Source of the DNA: Gemmobacter lutimaris
GTDB lineage: Bacteria; Pseudomonadota; Alphaproteobacteria; Rhodobacterales; Rhodobacteraceae
Reading direction: 5' to 3'
DNA: 64,000 nt
Assembly: GCF_003570715.1 (NCBI RefSeq)
Contig: NZ_QXXQ01000016.1
Coordinates: forward strand, 1 to 64,000
The notes under the pieces were generated by a model, which saw only the letters and a list, made by a program, of their open reading frames with translations, did not search any database and had not been told where the DNA came from. Each line of letters begins with the position of its first letter. Positions within the stretch are counted from its first letter, which is position 1. The translations under genes and the position numbers were made by a program. This document shows, one piece after another, positions 25,809 to 35,682 of the stretch.

Positions 25809-25886
25809 CGGCCAGATTGTACCAGAGCCTTTTCTGAGGGTAAGCTTCGATAGTCCAAGTATGCTGGACGCTCTTGTGAGGAGAGA

Positions 25887-26123
25887 TCACGCATCACCGA
25901 GCGGCAAACATACAACTGCTTCCAGGCCACCTGCCGCCACATTGCGGAGCACGACTGTACCACCGTGCGCCTGAATGATTGTGCGAGCGATTGCCAGCCT
26001 GAGGCCGACGCCGCCGGTATCTCGGCTGCGAGACCCTTCCAACCGCACAAACGGTTTAAAGACCGCTTCAAGCTGTTCTTCTGGCAGTCCCTGGCCTTTG
26101 TCCGCGATAGTGATGACGGCCAT
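25887..26123 (-). pseudogene. C-terminal remnant of a sensor histidine kinase
   Basis: Only the end of the ATPase domain remains: DKGQGLPEEQLEAVFKPFVR (G1 and F boxes) and DTGGVGLRLAIARTIIQAHGG (G2 box). The H box, N box, sensor and membrane parts are missing, and no matching frame continues upstream of 26123. The homologous DNA stops shortly before a 14-bp inverted repeat at 26161-26202. It is not functional as a kinase and marks an old rearrangement joint beside the copper genes. Confidence 0.75.
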
Positions 26124-26160
26124 GGGTCATGGGATGATGGACAACGACTGCCGAGCCTTT

Positions 26161-26202
26161 TTTCTCCCGCTAACTGGGCAAAGCTCCGGTTAGCGGGAGA
26201 AA
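26161..26202. repeat. Perfect 14-bp inverted repeat before the copper cluster
   Basis: Arms TTTCTCCCGCTAAC and GTTAGCGGGAGAAA enclose a 14-nt spacer. Neither side has the T-run expected of a terminator for this orientation. It could be an operator, an mRNA leader hairpin for the gene at 26225 or the scar of a mobile element. Confidence 0.6.
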
Positions 26203-26224
26203 TCCCAACACAGATCAGGAGGCC

Positions 26225-26344
26225 ATGAAGATGAACGGCTACGGTATGGGATTTGGAATGGGCTTCGGCTGGCTCTGGATGATCGTCACCCTTGTGCTGG
26301 TCGGCCTCGCGATCGCGGCGCTGGTCAAATACTTGCGCAAATAG
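26225..26344 (+). CDS. 39-residue single-span membrane protein
   Basis: A tiny gene with AGGAGG six bases before its ATG. It encodes a Gly/Met-rich N-terminus (MKMNGYGMGFGMGFGW) followed by one membrane helix and a basic end KYLRK. The methionines could bind Cu(I), but this is speculation. It is 15 bp upstream of the DUF302 gene and co-directional with the copper ATPase, so it is likely the first gene of that operon. Small SHOCT-like or short membrane peptides often occur in such clusters; no exact family is recognised. Confidence 0.65.
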   Translation: MKMNGYGMGFGMGFGWLWMIVTLVLVGLAIAALVKYLRK

Positions 26345-26359
26345 TCGAAAGGAAACCTG

Positions 26360-26746
26360 ATGGAATATACGATCAATCGGCTGATCACCGGCGCGGATTT
26401 TGACGTCGTCGATGCCCGGACCCGTGCCGCGCTGGCGGACAACGGATTTGGCGTGCTGACAGAGATCGACGTCAAGGCAACGATGAAGAAGAAGCTGAAC
26501 GTGGATATGCCATCCTACCGCATTCTGGGCGCCTGCAACCCGAAGATGGCACTGGAAGCCATCGGGATGGAGCCGCGCGTCGGTGCCATGCTGCCCTGCA
26601 ACGTTATCCTGCGCGAGGTCGACGGTGGGGTCGAAGTAAGTGCGATCAATCCGGTGGCGTCAATGCAGGCCATCGAAAACGCCGCGTTGGACAGCGTCGC
26701 GGGGCAGGTGCGCGATCTGTTGGCCAAGGCGGTCGCAGGGATCTGA
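26360..26746 (+). CDS. DUF302 domain protein
   Basis: A 128-residue DUF302 protein (GFGVLTEIDVKATMKKKLNVD, then YRILGACNPKMALEAIG and MLPCNVILREVDGG). The family is widespread, often next to copper or redox genes, and its role is unknown. No signal peptide is seen, so it is cytoplasmic. It lies between the small membrane protein and the copper ATPase with 114 bp before the latter, and belongs to the same transcription unit by orientation. Confidence 0.9.
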   Translation: MEYTINRLITGADFDVVDARTRAALADNGFGVLTEIDVKATMKKKLNVDMPSYRILGACNPKMALEAIGMEPRVGAMLPCNVILREVDGGVEVSAINPVASMQAIENAALDSVAGQVRDLLAKAVAGI

Positions 26747-26860
26747 TCCGGAGTCCGGCAGCAATCCGCACCGCGGCCTCAGGCACGGAAATCCAGCATT
26801 CTGAAACAGGGAGCCTCCTGCATTGGAAACCATGCGGCTGGTCCGCGAAAGGAAAACGGC

Positions 26861-29233
26861 ATGCCCACATCTGTAAACCACGACGGCCCAGCCCCGGCAG
26901 ACACTGACATGCCTGAAAGCCAAGGCGTTCCAGAAAGTGGCACCGGGCTAACGTCCATCGACCCAGTCTGCGGCATGACCGTCACGTTGAAACCCGACAC
27001 GCGGACCGAGGCGTTTGGCGGCGAGGACTTCCATTTTTGCTCCGGCAAGTGCCAGACGAAGTTTCAGGCCGATCCGTGGTTCTACGCCTCAGGCCGTGCG
27101 GCGGGTCGCAAGAAAGCTGCCCCAGCCAATGTCCAGTATACCTGCCCGATGCACCCCGAGATCATCCGTGATGCGCCCGGCTCGTGTCCGATCTGCGGCA
27201 TGGCGCTGGAGCCGATGCTACCCTCGGACGAGCCCAGCCATGAGTTAACCGATTTCACCCGCCGCATGTGGATTTCGGCGGCGGCAGCGGTACCGTTGAT
27301 TGTGTTGACGATGGGCGAGTTCGTGGCTCTGCCGGTGCGCGACTGGATCGGGCATCAGGTGGCCAGTTACCTGGAGTTCGCGCTGGCAACTCCGATCATC
27401 CTTTGGGCGGCCCTTCCCTTCTTCAAACGCGGCTGGGATTCGCTGGTGAACCGGTCGCCCAACATGTGGACGCTGATCAGCCTTGGGGTGGCGGCGGCCT
27501 ACCTCTATTCGCTCGTCGCGACGTTTCTGCCTGGCGTGTTCCCTGAAGTCTACCGGATGGGCCATGGCGTCGGCACATATTTCGAGGCGTCGGTGGTGAT
27601 AGTGGCACTGGTGTTTTTTGGTCAGGTGCTGGAACTGCAGGCGCATGAACGCACCGGGGATGCAATCCGGGCGCTGCTGGATCTTGCGCCCAAGACCGCG
27701 CGGCGCATTTTGCCGGATGGCACCGAATATGATGCGCCTTTGGAAAACATCATGGAGGGCGACCGTCTGCGTGTGCGCCCAGGTGACGCCGTGCCAGTCG
27801 ACGGCGTGGTGATCGAAGGTCATTCATCCTTGGACGAAAGCATGTTGACCGGCGAGTCGATGCCGGTCGAAAAAGGACCGGGCGATGTGGTGACTGGGGC
27901 CACCATCAACAAGAACGGAAGTCTTGTAATCGAGGCTCGCAAGGTTGGTGCAGACACCGTCTTGGCGCAGATCGTGGCCATGGTTTCGAACGCGCGTCGG
28001 TCGCGTGCACCAATCCAAGGGTTGGCCGATCGGGTGTCCGCGATCTTTGTACCGACCGTGGTCGGCATCGCAATTCTGGCCTTCTCAGGCTGGATGATCT
28101 TTGGCCCCGAGCCGGCCCTGGTCTTTGCCATCGCCTCGGCGGTGTCGGTGCTGATCATCGCCTGCCCTTGTGCATTGGGTCTTGCCACCCCGATCTCGAT
28201 TACGACGGCGGCTGGACGCGGCGCGCAGGCGGGCGTGCTGATCAAAGACGCTGAGGCGCTGGAGCGGATGGCAGGGGTTGATACGCTGATCGTCGACAAG
28301 ACTGGCACGCTTACCATGGGCAAGCCCAAGCTCACCGATACGGTAATGCTTGGGGACTTGGCAGTCACAGACCTTTTGTCACTAGCGGCGGCGCTGGAAC
28401 GTGGGTCCGAACACCCGCTGGCCGAAGCAATTGTCGAGGAGGCTGACGCGAAGGGCGCGTCCCGGCAAGAAGCAGCGGATTTCGAGGCGATCACCGGCAA
28501 GGGTGTTCGCGGCAAGGTCACAGGTCGCTCGGTTGCGCTTGGCAACGCGGCCATGATGCAGGAAATGGGCTTGGACATTGCGCGCGCGGAGACACAGGCG
28601 GACACTTTGCGCGCCGAAGGCAAGACCGCGATGTTCATCGCTGTCGACGGTATGCTCGCAGGCATCGTCGCTGTCGCAGATCCGATCAAAGAGTCGACCT
28701 CACAGGCGATCAAGGAACTGCATGCTCAGGGAATTCGCGTCATCATGGCGACCGGCGACAACGAACGCACGGCGCAAGCGGTAGCGGGCAAGCTCGGCAT
28801 AGATGAGGTGCGCGCCGGAGTGTTGCCCGAGGCCAAGAAAGACCTGATCGACCAGTTGCGCAGCGAAGGTCACAAGATTGCCATGGCCGGCGACGGCGTG
28901 AATGACGCGCCTGCGCTTGCGGCAGCTGATGTGGGCATCGCCATGGGTACAGGAGCTGACGTCGCTATGGAAAGCGCGGGCATCACTCTTCTGGGTGGCG
29001 ACTTGATGGGCATTGTCCGGGCGCGCAAGCTGGCACGCGCAACCTTACGCAACATCAAGCAGAACCTGTTCTTCGCCTTTGCCTATAACGCACTTGGCGT
29101 ACCGATCGCAGCCGGACTGCTTTATCCGATTACCGGACTTCTTTTGTCGCCGATGATCGCGGCAGCCGCGATGAGCCTGTCGTCGGTCTCCGTCATCAGC
29201 AACGCGCTGCGTCTACGGCGGGTCGATCTGTGA
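26861..29233 (+). CDS. copA: Copper-transporting P1B-type ATPase with YHS and HMBD metal domains
   Basis: A 790-residue heavy-metal ATPase. Instead of CxxC HMA domains, the N-terminus has a YHS domain ([19 protein letters not shown], about 34-68) and a heavy-metal-binding domain (YTCPMHPE ... [10 protein letters not shown], about 93-118). The transport motif CPC is near residue 435, the phosphorylation site DKTGT near 479, TGES in the actuator domain, and [10 protein letters not shown] in the hinge. CPC indicates Cu(I) (or Ag) export from the cytoplasm. It completes the small membrane protein/DUF302 cluster. Confidence 0.93.
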   Translation: MPTSVNHDGPAPADTDMPESQGVPESGTGLTSIDPVCGMTVTLKPDTRTEAFGGEDFHFCSGKCQTKFQADPWFYASGRAAGRKKAAPANVQYTCPMHPEIIRDAPGSCPICGMALEPMLPSDEPSHELTDFTRRMWISAAAAVPLIVLTMGEFVALPVRDWIGHQVASYLEFALATPIILWAALPFFKRGWDSLVNRSPNMWTLISLGVAAAYLYSLVATFLPGVFPEVYRMGHGVGTYFEASVVIVALVFFGQVLELQAHERTGDAIRALLDLAPKTARRILPDGTEYDAPLENIMEGDRLRVRPGDAVPVDGVVIEGHSSLDESMLTGESMPVEKGPGDVVTGATINKNGSLVIEARKVGADTVLAQIVAMVSNARRSRAPIQGLADRVSAIFVPTVVGIAILAFSGWMIFGPEPALVFAIASAVSVLIIACPCALGLATPISITTAAGRGAQAGVLIKDAEALERMAGVDTLIVDKTGTLTMGKPKLTDTVMLGDLAVTDLLSLAAALERGSEHPLAEAIVEEADAKGASRQEAADFEAITGKGVRGKVTGRSVALGNAAMMQEMGLDIARAETQADTLRAEGKTAMFIAVDGMLAGIVAVADPIKESTSQAIKELHAQGIRVIMATGDNERTAQAVAGKLGIDEVRAGVLPEAKKDLIDQLRSEGHKIAMAGDGVNDAPALAAADVGIAMGTGADVAMESAGITLLGGDLMGIVRARKLARATLRNIKQNLFFAFAYNALGVPIAAGLLYPITGLLLSPMIAAAAMSLSSVSVISNALRLRRVDL

Positions 29234-29439
29234 ACCACCAAGAATCACGGAAAAAACTAGCAGATCGAACAGGGTTGCCCAGCTCCACCGACCATACTAG
29301 CTTTTCGCTTGGACAAATCTGTTAGCGCTACTCTTCGTTCAGCTTCTCCTCATTCAACACGGTCTCTCGGAAACTCTGCGCTATCAGAGCCTGATCGATT
29401 CATTGTCGACCCGAGCCACCAGATGACGTGGCTGAACAC

Positions 29440-30483
29440 CTACTTTTCGGCCTCGTGCCGCGTCCAGAACTCCACCAGCAGCATCGTCATCGTCGCAGCC
29501 AAGGGACCTAGTATGAAACCCGGAGCTCCAAATAGAAGCAGGCCGCCGATGATCGAAATGAACGCGGGGATGGTATGCAGGCGCAGACGGTTTCCGACGA
29601 ACATCGGCCGCAAGACGTTGTCGATGCTGCCAACGACGATGCCGCCCCAAGCGGCAAGAATGAGCGCGCGTATCCAGCTTCCGTCCAAAAGAAGCAGGAT
29701 CGCTGCCGGTATCCAGACGATGAAGGCTCCAAGGACCGGCACGATCGACAAGAGCCCCATTACCAACCCCCAAAGCAGAGGCGTGGGAAGACCGAGCACC
29801 CAGAACATAAGACCGCCCAAGGTGCCTTGAACCGCAGCGACAGCAAGTGTGCCGTAAACCGTCGCGTGAACCGTTTCCGCGACCCGGCGGAACACTTGTT
29901 CGATCTCGGGTGGTGTCAGCGGCAGCCATGTCTTGATCACCGTCTTGGCAGCCAGCCTGTCGCGCAGAAAATAGAATAGGAGGTAGAAGGTGATGAACAC
30001 CTCGACCACTTGCAGGAACGACCCTTTGACGAAAACCGCCCCGAGATTGCTGAGCCAGGTCGCAATTGCCGACATCATCGACGGCAAATCGAACTGGCGG
30101 TCAATCCAGTCGCCAAAGGGTGCAAGGGCAGGATACCGGTCGAGCAGGGCCTGAAGCTCGCCGCCCTCGACGCGCGCCTGTAGTGACTGGATACCGGATG
30201 TGGCTTCCGTGATGAGGCGTTCGACCACGAAGGCCGCGGGAACGACCACGACGACGATAACAATTGCTGTCGACAGCAAAGCGGCGATGTTCGGATGCCT
30301 GACGTGCTTTTCGACCGCTCCGTGTAGGGGCGCGAATAGGATTGCCAGCGTCAGCGCCCAGGTGATGGCACCCAAGAAAGGCCAGGCGATAAGTGCGCAG
30401 AGGAGGATGCCGGCAACACTGGCGACTGCCAGAGCCAGGCGTCCGAAACGGCTACTGTGGGGTGATCTGGGGGCTGGTTTCAT
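29440..30483 (-). CDS. AI-2E family (PerM/TqsA) membrane protein
   Basis: A 347-residue membrane protein of the AI-2E exporter/DUF20 family. It has about seven to eight hydrophobic segments and the conserved C-terminal LLSIVPVLGAFIVWIPAAI and DNVLRPMFVGNRLRLHTIPAFISIIGG. Members have been linked to AI-2 export, Na+/H+ antiport or sorting; none can be chosen here. The ATG at 30483 is used, placing the start 5 bp after the stop of the APC gene upstream, so both are co-transcribed. Confidence 0.88.
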   Translation of the reverse strand: MKPAPRSPHSSRFGRLALAVASVAGILLCALIAWPFLGAITWALTLAILFAPLHGAVEKHVRHPNIAALLSTAIVIVVVVVPAAFVVERLITEATSGIQSLQARVEGGELQALLDRYPALAPFGDWIDRQFDLPSMMSAIATWLSNLGAVFVKGSFLQVVEVFITFYLLFYFLRDRLAAKTVIKTWLPLTPPEIEQVFRRVAETVHATVYGTLAVAAVQGTLGGLMFWVLGLPTPLLWGLVMGLLSIVPVLGAFIVWIPAAILLLLDGSWIRALILAAWGGIVVGSIDNVLRPMFVGNRLRLHTIPAFISIIGGLLLFGAPGFILGPLAATMTMLLVEFWTRHEAEK

Positions 30484-30487
30484 CGGT

Positions 30488-31717
30488 TCAACGCACAACC
30501 AGATCCAGCAAAAGCAACCCGATGCTGGAGACAAGGCCAGCAACGGGCACCCACGCCGGACAAACAAAGACTTGCACCGGCGGAGCGGTTTCCAGGGACT
30601 TGATCCGGATCAGGGTGATGTTGATGACCGCGAATATCACAAGAGTGAAACGGGCCGTCAGATCCGCCAACCCGGTCAGCGGGACTGCAAGCGCCAGTGC
30701 GAGGATCGCTGAAACGCCGATCGCGGTGGCCAGCAGCGGCGTGCCGGTTCTGGCGCTCAGATGCGTCAGAACCTGGGGAAGATTGCCTTGGTTTGCCAGC
30801 CCGTAAAGCACCCGAGAGATCATGATGACATGCACGATGATGCCGTTCAGTGTCGCTATGACGGCGATCAGGCTCATGGTTTTCAGCGACATCCCCGTCA
30901 GCCGTTCGAACACCAGTGCCAAGGGGGCGCTGGAGGTGGCAAGCTCAGCCGGTGGAACTGCGACGACAGCGACCCAGACCACCAGCGCATAGACGAGCGC
31001 TGTCAACCCAAGCGTCAGGAAAAGCGCCCATGGCAGGGTGCGCGAAGGGTTCTTCATCTCTTCGGCGACATTGACCAGATGCTCGAAGCCGATGAAAGCA
31101 AACACCGCGATCAGCGTCGTTCCTGAAAGCCCGACCCAAGCGGCGACGTCGCTGGGTGCCAGCAGGATTTCCGGCAGGCGGGTCACGACCCCGCTGCCTG
31201 TCCCAAACCCGGCAGCGATGATCAGCACAAGCCCGCCAAGCTCGATCAGCGTCATGATGCCTGCAAGGGTGACGGACTGGCGCGTGGAAAGACAGGCGAC
31301 CAGCCCCATCGACAGCACGACAAGCGTGATGATCCACGAAGGCGGCAGATCGACAAACACACCCAGATAGCCCGCGCTGCCAACGCTGATCGTGGCCGCC
31401 GAGATTGTCGCAGTCAGCACGACCAGCAAGCCCATCGTCAGGCTGAGCCAAGGCCGGTTGAACGCCTTCTCGACATAGGCAGCTTCGCTGGCGCTGACGG
31501 GCATGCGTGTTCCGAGTTCGGCAAAGGACGCCGCGCTGAAAGACATGACCAAGGCTGCAAAAATAAAAGCCAGCGGCGCATGCATGCCGCTTCGCCCCGC
31601 AGCAATTCCAACCAGCACATAGATGCCTGCACCGATCGTCACGCCGAGCCCATAGAGCACGGCGAGCAAAAGCGTCAGTGAGCGTTTTAGCCTTTGGGGT
31701 GGGGCAGACTCTGACAA
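30488..31717 (-). CDS. APC-superfamily amino acid permease
   Basis: A 409-residue permease with about 12 membrane segments. The first helix has VLYGLGVTIGAGIYVLVGIAAG, the classical APC substrate-binding GxGxG turn, and FIGFEHLVNVAEEMKNPSRTLPWAL is the other family mark. It starts at a TTG at 31717 with AGGA eight bases upstream. Its substrate cannot be told. It is followed by the AI-2E protein gene. Confidence 0.87.
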   Translation of the reverse strand: MSESAPPQRLKRSLTLLLAVLYGLGVTIGAGIYVLVGIAAGRSGMHAPLAFIFAALVMSFSAASFAELGTRMPVSASEAAYVEKAFNRPWLSLTMGLLVVLTATISAATISVGSAGYLGVFVDLPPSWIITLVVLSMGLVACLSTRQSVTLAGIMTLIELGGLVLIIAAGFGTGSGVVTRLPEILLAPSDVAAWVGLSGTTLIAVFAFIGFEHLVNVAEEMKNPSRTLPWALFLTLGLTALVYALVVWVAVVAVPPAELATSSAPLALVFERLTGMSLKTMSLIAVIATLNGIIVHVIMISRVLYGLANQGNLPQVLTHLSARTGTPLLATAIGVSAILALALAVPLTGLADLTARFTLVIFAVINITLIRIKSLETAPPVQVFVCPAWVPVAGLVSSIGLLLLDLVVR

Positions 31718-31884
31718 TATGTTTTCCTGTCAACGATTGGTCGATGATAGCCCCACACCGGACCGGTCGAGTTGATGCAGGTTGCGGTCTCTCACACGCC
31801 TGTCGCGCGCATCGAGCCAATTTTGCCGACGGTGATGGTTAGGTGATCCACGTCAATACGCTCACAACACGGGCGGTCTATGCA

Positions 31885-31898
31885 TTGATCCTGGACAA
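31885..31898. promoter_or_regulatory. Weak FNR/Crp-like box before the MgtC gene
   Basis: TTGATCCTGGACAA matches the FNR palindrome TTGAT-N4-ATCAA in eight of ten positions. It lies only 17 bp before the ATG at 31916, so as an activator site it would serve a different start; may be a repressor site or chance. Confidence 0.3.
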
Positions 31899-31915
31899 AG
31901 ACCCGTTCGATTTAG

Positions 31916-33178
31916 ATGGAGACCGCACTGTTTCTTGACCCCCCCATGCTGAACCTCGTTAGTGCCGTCGGACTCGGGGCTCTGATCGGCGCGGAAAGAG
32001 AGCGGCGCAAGGGGATTGGTCCGGCGCGGTCCCCGGCCGGCATCCGGACATTCACCATCACCTCGATTTCAGGGGCTGTCGCATTCGCCCTCGGGGGCGT
32101 AGGGCTGCTTGCCGTCGTGACCGGCAGTGTTGCGGTCATGGTCGCCGTATCCTATTGGCGCGCCCAGGATCAGGACCCGGGTCTGACCACGGAAATTGCT
32201 CTGGTCCTGACGGCCCTGCTGGGTGGCATGTGCATGGAAGCGCCCCAGACTGCTGCCGCAATCGCCGTGGCAGTGACGGTGCTTCTCTACGCGAAGTCCT
32301 GGCTGCACAACCTTGTCACCAGTGTCATCTCGAAAGACGAACTGGACGACGCGCTGATCTTTGCTGCGGCGACGCTTGTCGTTTTGCCTTTGGTACCGAA
32401 CCGCCAGATGGGGCCATACTTGTCGCTCAATCCACACTCGATCTGGATCGTGATCGTGTTGGTCATGGCCATCAGTGCGGCGGGCTATGTCGCGGTGCGC
32501 CTGTTCGGTGCCCGGTTTGGATTGCCGCTCGCGGGGGCCATTTCCGGCTTCATTTCCAGCACGGCAACGATCGGCGCGATGGGATCGCGGGCCAAGAAAT
32601 CCAAAGACCTTCTGGCGGCCTGTGTCGCTGGTGCCGTGTTGTCGACCGTCGCCACGATTGCACAGATGGCACTTGTCGTTGCGGCGACCAGCACGCCCAC
32701 CATGTTCAGCTTGTCCGGGCCGCTGCTTCTTGCCGGGGGGGCTGCGATGGCCTACGGAGCGGTCTTCTCGCTTATGGTCGCGCGCAATGCGGGAAGTTAT
32801 GCGACGCAGACCGGCGGCGTTTTCAGCCTGAAGACGGCGCTTGCCTTCGGCGTGATCCTTGCGGTCATCCTGGTGATCTCCGCCGGTCTGCAAGAGCGGT
32901 TCGGCGGCGCGGGCGTGCTGCTCGCAGCGGTGGTTGCGGGACTGGTCGACACTCATGCGGCGGCCATTTCGGTGGCAACACTTGTGGCATCAGGCAAGGT
33001 CGCGCCGCAGGATGCTGTCGTTCCGATCCTTGCGGCGCTCACGTCCAACACGCTGTCCAAGATCATCATGGCCGTGACCAGTGGCGGATGGGCATTTGCC
33101 CTTCGGGTCGTGCCCGGTCTGGTCTTTGTCGCGCTGGCGGCCTGGGTCGGCACGTTTGCAGCACTGCTCTGGAACTGA
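31916..33178 (+). CDS. MgtC/SapB-DUF4010 membrane protein
   Basis: A 420-residue membrane protein. The N-terminal 130 residues are MgtC/SapB-like (LVSAVGLGALIGAERERRKG, then AGIRTFTITSISGAVAFALGG), and the remainder is DUF4010 with many hydrophobic helices (GLPLAGAISGFISSTATIGA). Proteins of this layout have unknown transport or stress roles; MgtC itself concerns Mg2+ limitation. It is a single gene on the plus strand between divergent and convergent neighbours. Confidence 0.88.
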   Translation: METALFLDPPMLNLVSAVGLGALIGAERERRKGIGPARSPAGIRTFTITSISGAVAFALGGVGLLAVVTGSVAVMVAVSYWRAQDQDPGLTTEIALVLTALLGGMCMEAPQTAAAIAVAVTVLLYAKSWLHNLVTSVISKDELDDALIFAAATLVVLPLVPNRQMGPYLSLNPHSIWIVIVLVMAISAAGYVAVRLFGARFGLPLAGAISGFISSTATIGAMGSRAKKSKDLLAACVAGAVLSTVATIAQMALVVAATSTPTMFSLSGPLLLAGGAAMAYGAVFSLMVARNAGSYATQTGGVFSLKTALAFGVILAVILVISAGLQERFGGAGVLLAAVVAGLVDTHAAAISVATLVASGKVAPQDAVVPILAALTSNTLSKIIMAVTSGGWAFALRVVPGLVFVALAAWVGTFAALLWN

Positions 33179-33225
33179 TCCGAGAGGCAGGCTTCGCAAA
33201 TGCCAAATCCCGTTTTCCGGCCACG

Positions 33226-33738
33226 CTACTCAGGCTTCAGCATGCGCATCAGCAAACCGTCCTTGCGCCAGAACTGGTGATACAGCGAAGCGGCGACATG
33301 CAAGGCGATGAGTCCGATGAACACAGGCTTGGCATAAGTGTGCCATTCGCCATAGGGATCGCCGTAATAGTAGCCAAGCAGACCGGTAACAGGCACGACG
33401 ATGAGCAGCGCGTAAAACAACCAGTGCGAAACCTTTCCTGCCATTTCGATGGCACTACTTGTTTGTGGTGGCGGCGGTGGCGCACCATTCTTGAGGCGTA
33501 GGACCAGCCGGACTGCGACCAGCGCAAGGATTGCAATGCCGAAGTAGTAGTGCATGTCGGCAAGGTTGCCCGTCAGCGCGGAGATGGACTCCCCTTCCTC
33601 GGCCGCTTCAATGGCCTCGGTCATGCTTTCTCCGAAGATGAGCTGCGCGAAAACTAGCAACGCGATCACCCAGTGCAGGCCGATCTGATAGATTGTGTAG
33701 CCTCGGACGCTGCCGATCTGGTCTCTTGTCATGGTCAT
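33226..33738 (-). CDS. Cytochrome b561
   Basis: A 170-residue four-helix cytochrome b. Haem ligand histidines occur in YQIGLHWVIALLVF (helix 1), LADMHYYFGIAILAL (helix 2), GKVSHWLFYALLIV (helix 3) and LIALHVAASLYHQFW (helix 4). Prokaryotic b561 proteins oxidise quinol or scavenge superoxide at the inner membrane. The ATG at 33738 has AAGGA before it. A near-perfect FNR box lies 54 bp upstream, which fits induction at low oxygen. Confidence 0.9.
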   Translation of the reverse strand: MTMTRDQIGSVRGYTIYQIGLHWVIALLVFAQLIFGESMTEAIEAAEEGESISALTGNLADMHYYFGIAILALVAVRLVLRLKNGAPPPPPQTSSAIEMAGKVSHWLFYALLIVVPVTGLLGYYYGDPYGEWHTYAKPVFIGLIALHVAASLYHQFWRKDGLLMRMLKPE

Positions 33739-33791
33739 GGCATTTTCCTTTGCATCATCTTGGAGAGTTGCATGAAGCAAGAGGGATGGCA

Positions 33792-33805
33792 TTGATCGAC
33801 ATCAG
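33792..33805 (-). promoter_or_regulatory. FNR-type box before cytochrome b561
   Basis: TTGATCGACATCAG on the plus strand fits TTGAT-N4-ATCAA in nine of ten positions. Its centre is about 60 bp upstream of the b561 start codon, a usual distance for FnrL activation. Confidence 0.6.
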
Positions 33806-33855
33806 TCGCTGTTGGGATGGCACCAAAGAGCGTTCTGTAAGGGTTTGGGCCGCGC

Positions 33856-34310
33856 TCATGCCGCTACGCCAAAGACCCACCCGACTGCGGCCGCCGCGGC
33901 CATGGCAAGGGCACCCCAGAACGTCACATGGTCGGCTCCCCTACGAGGCCCGACCCTTCGGCCGTGGCGCCGAGCCTGCCAGGCACCATCAACCCGACCA
34001 GGCTCGTCGCCCGACAAAAGCCGATTTCTGCGCGGCAGCTGCCACCGACGCCACCAACAACGTGGCCGCAAAGGTCATCGCCGAGACCACTGTTGCATGG
34101 ATCGGCGGGGCGTTACCTTCGCCGTTATGCCAAGGACGTCCCGTGCAAGAGCCGCCAGCGAGTCTTTCCGCGTCAACTGGACCTTAACCTACCGGGTCAG
34201 ACGTTCATTCAGCCCGCGCCCGACATAAATGCGGGTCAGCTCGTCCAAATCCATATCAAGAGCATCTTTCAGCTCCGTCGTCTCGCGCGCAGGTTCGGCC
34301 CCCACTGTTA
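33856..34310 (-). pseudogene. Decayed VIT1/CCC1-family metal transporter
   Basis: Translation in pieces gives AEPARETTELKDALDMDLDE, LTRIYVGRGLNERLTR then an in-frame TAG, then KDSLAALARDVLGITAKV, a frameshift to IHATVVSAMTFAATLLVA, and another shift to VTFWGALAMAAAAAVGWVFG at the end. These are the successive conserved blocks of the VIT1/CCC1 (DUF125) Fe/Mn transporter family. One stop and at least two frameshifts inactivate it; the N-terminal part is missing or unrecognisable. Confidence 0.7.
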
Positions 34311-34471
34311 GACAGCGACACGGTCAAAAGGCATCTGGGCGTGAGTAGTTTCCGACCCTTCCGCCTGTTGAGGCTGATGTTAGAGTTAAGGTTGATGCAA
34401 CCTTGGGGTGCAGCCTCCAGTCAACCGGTCGAACGTCACGGCCCTACAAACAATGTCAGGGGTGTTCTGCC

Positions 34472-35620
34472 ATGAACAAGTCCGTCAGCTCGTCTTCGGT
34501 CAGCACGCTCTTTAACCCCTTGTCGGCAGGCGCGTTGACGCTTGCCAATCGCATCGTAATGGCACCACTGACCCGCAACCGGGCGGGGGCGGGCTTGGTT
34601 CCTGGCCCCTTTGCGGCAGAGTATTACTCCCAACGCGCCACGGCCGGGCTGATCATTGCAGAGGCGACGCAGATTTCTGCACAAGCCCAAGGCTATGCTG
34701 ACACACCGGGGTGTTACACGGATGAACAGGTCGCTGGATGGAAGAAAGTGACCGACGCCGTTCACGGCAAGGGCGGCACAATAGTCGTGCAGCTTTGGCA
34801 CACGGGCCGCGTCTCGCATACCAGTTTCCAGCAAGATGGCGCGGCACCTGTCGCGCCGTCTGCCATTCGCGCCAATACCAAGACATTTGTTGCCGGGCAG
34901 GGGTTTGTGGATGTCTCGACGCCGAGAGCACTCGATCTGGCTGAGATCCCGGGCATCATCGCGGATTTTCGCTATGCCTCCAAACGTGCCATTGAGGCTG
35001 GGTTTGATGGCGTGGAGTTGCATGGTGCACACGGATATTTGCTGGATGCGTTCCTGCGAGATGGTACGAACCACCGGACAGACCGCTACGGCGGATCGGT
35101 CGAAAACCGCGCGCGGCTTTTGACCGAGGTGACAGCGGCCTGTGCTGCCGAAATCGGAGCGGATCGTCTTGGCGTTCGCATTTCGCCCGTATCGACAGCC
35201 GGAGATTCCAAAGACAGTCAGCCACAGGCGCTGTTCAATCGTGTGGTGGACGATCTTAATCCCATCGGCCTAGCCTACCTGCATGTCGTTGAAGGTGACA
35301 CAGGCGGCGCGCGGGACAATATTGCCTTTGATTACGAAGCCTTGCACGCCCGGTTTGACGGCGTGTGGATGGTGAACAATGGTTACACTCGTCAGATGTC
35401 GATGGATGCTGTGTCACATGGCCGTGCCGATCTGGTGTCGTTCGGGCGGTTGTTCATGGCCAACCCCGATCTCGTCCGCCGACTGACCGAAAGCGCCCCG
35501 CTGAACGCACTGATGGCTCCGGATACGTTCTATGGCGGCGGCGCGCATGGCTATACGGACTACCCCTTTCTGGATCTCCTACGCGCCGATGCTTTGACGG
35601 TCGCGCCGATCGGGGTCTGA
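34472..35620 (+). CDS. Alkene reductase, Old Yellow Enzyme family (NemA-like)
   Basis: A 382-residue FMN-dependent ene-reductase. The start LFNPLSAGALTLANRIVMAPLTRNRA, the active-site pair HGAHGYLLDAFLRDGTNHRTD, and FGRLFMANPDLVRRL are typical. OYE enzymes reduce activated alkenes, maleimides or nitro esters with NADPH. The ATG at 34472 is used; the frame extends upstream without similarity. It is co-directional with cbpA, 62 bp downstream. Confidence 0.92.
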   Translation: MNKSVSSSSVSTLFNPLSAGALTLANRIVMAPLTRNRAGAGLVPGPFAAEYYSQRATAGLIIAEATQISAQAQGYADTPGCYTDEQVAGWKKVTDAVHGKGGTIVVQLWHTGRVSHTSFQQDGAAPVAPSAIRANTKTFVAGQGFVDVSTPRALDLAEIPGIIADFRYASKRAIEAGFDGVELHGAHGYLLDAFLRDGTNHRTDRYGGSVENRARLLTEVTAACAAEIGADRLGVRISPVSTAGDSKDSQPQALFNRVVDDLNPIGLAYLHVVEGDTGGARDNIAFDYEALHARFDGVWMVNNGYTRQMSMDAVSHGRADLVSFGRLFMANPDLVRRLTESAPLNALMAPDTFYGGGAHGYTDYPFLDLLRADALTVAPIGV

Positions 35621-35682
35621 CTACCATTCGCGCACCCTCGTTCGGTCCTGCCGAAAGGGATTCCGCAGCAAGGAAATTGGCT

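Noticed and set aside
26161-26202. Rho-independent terminator at the 14-bp inverted repeat
   Set aside because: The T-run lies before and not after the stem on the plus strand, and the minus-strand tail is A-rich.
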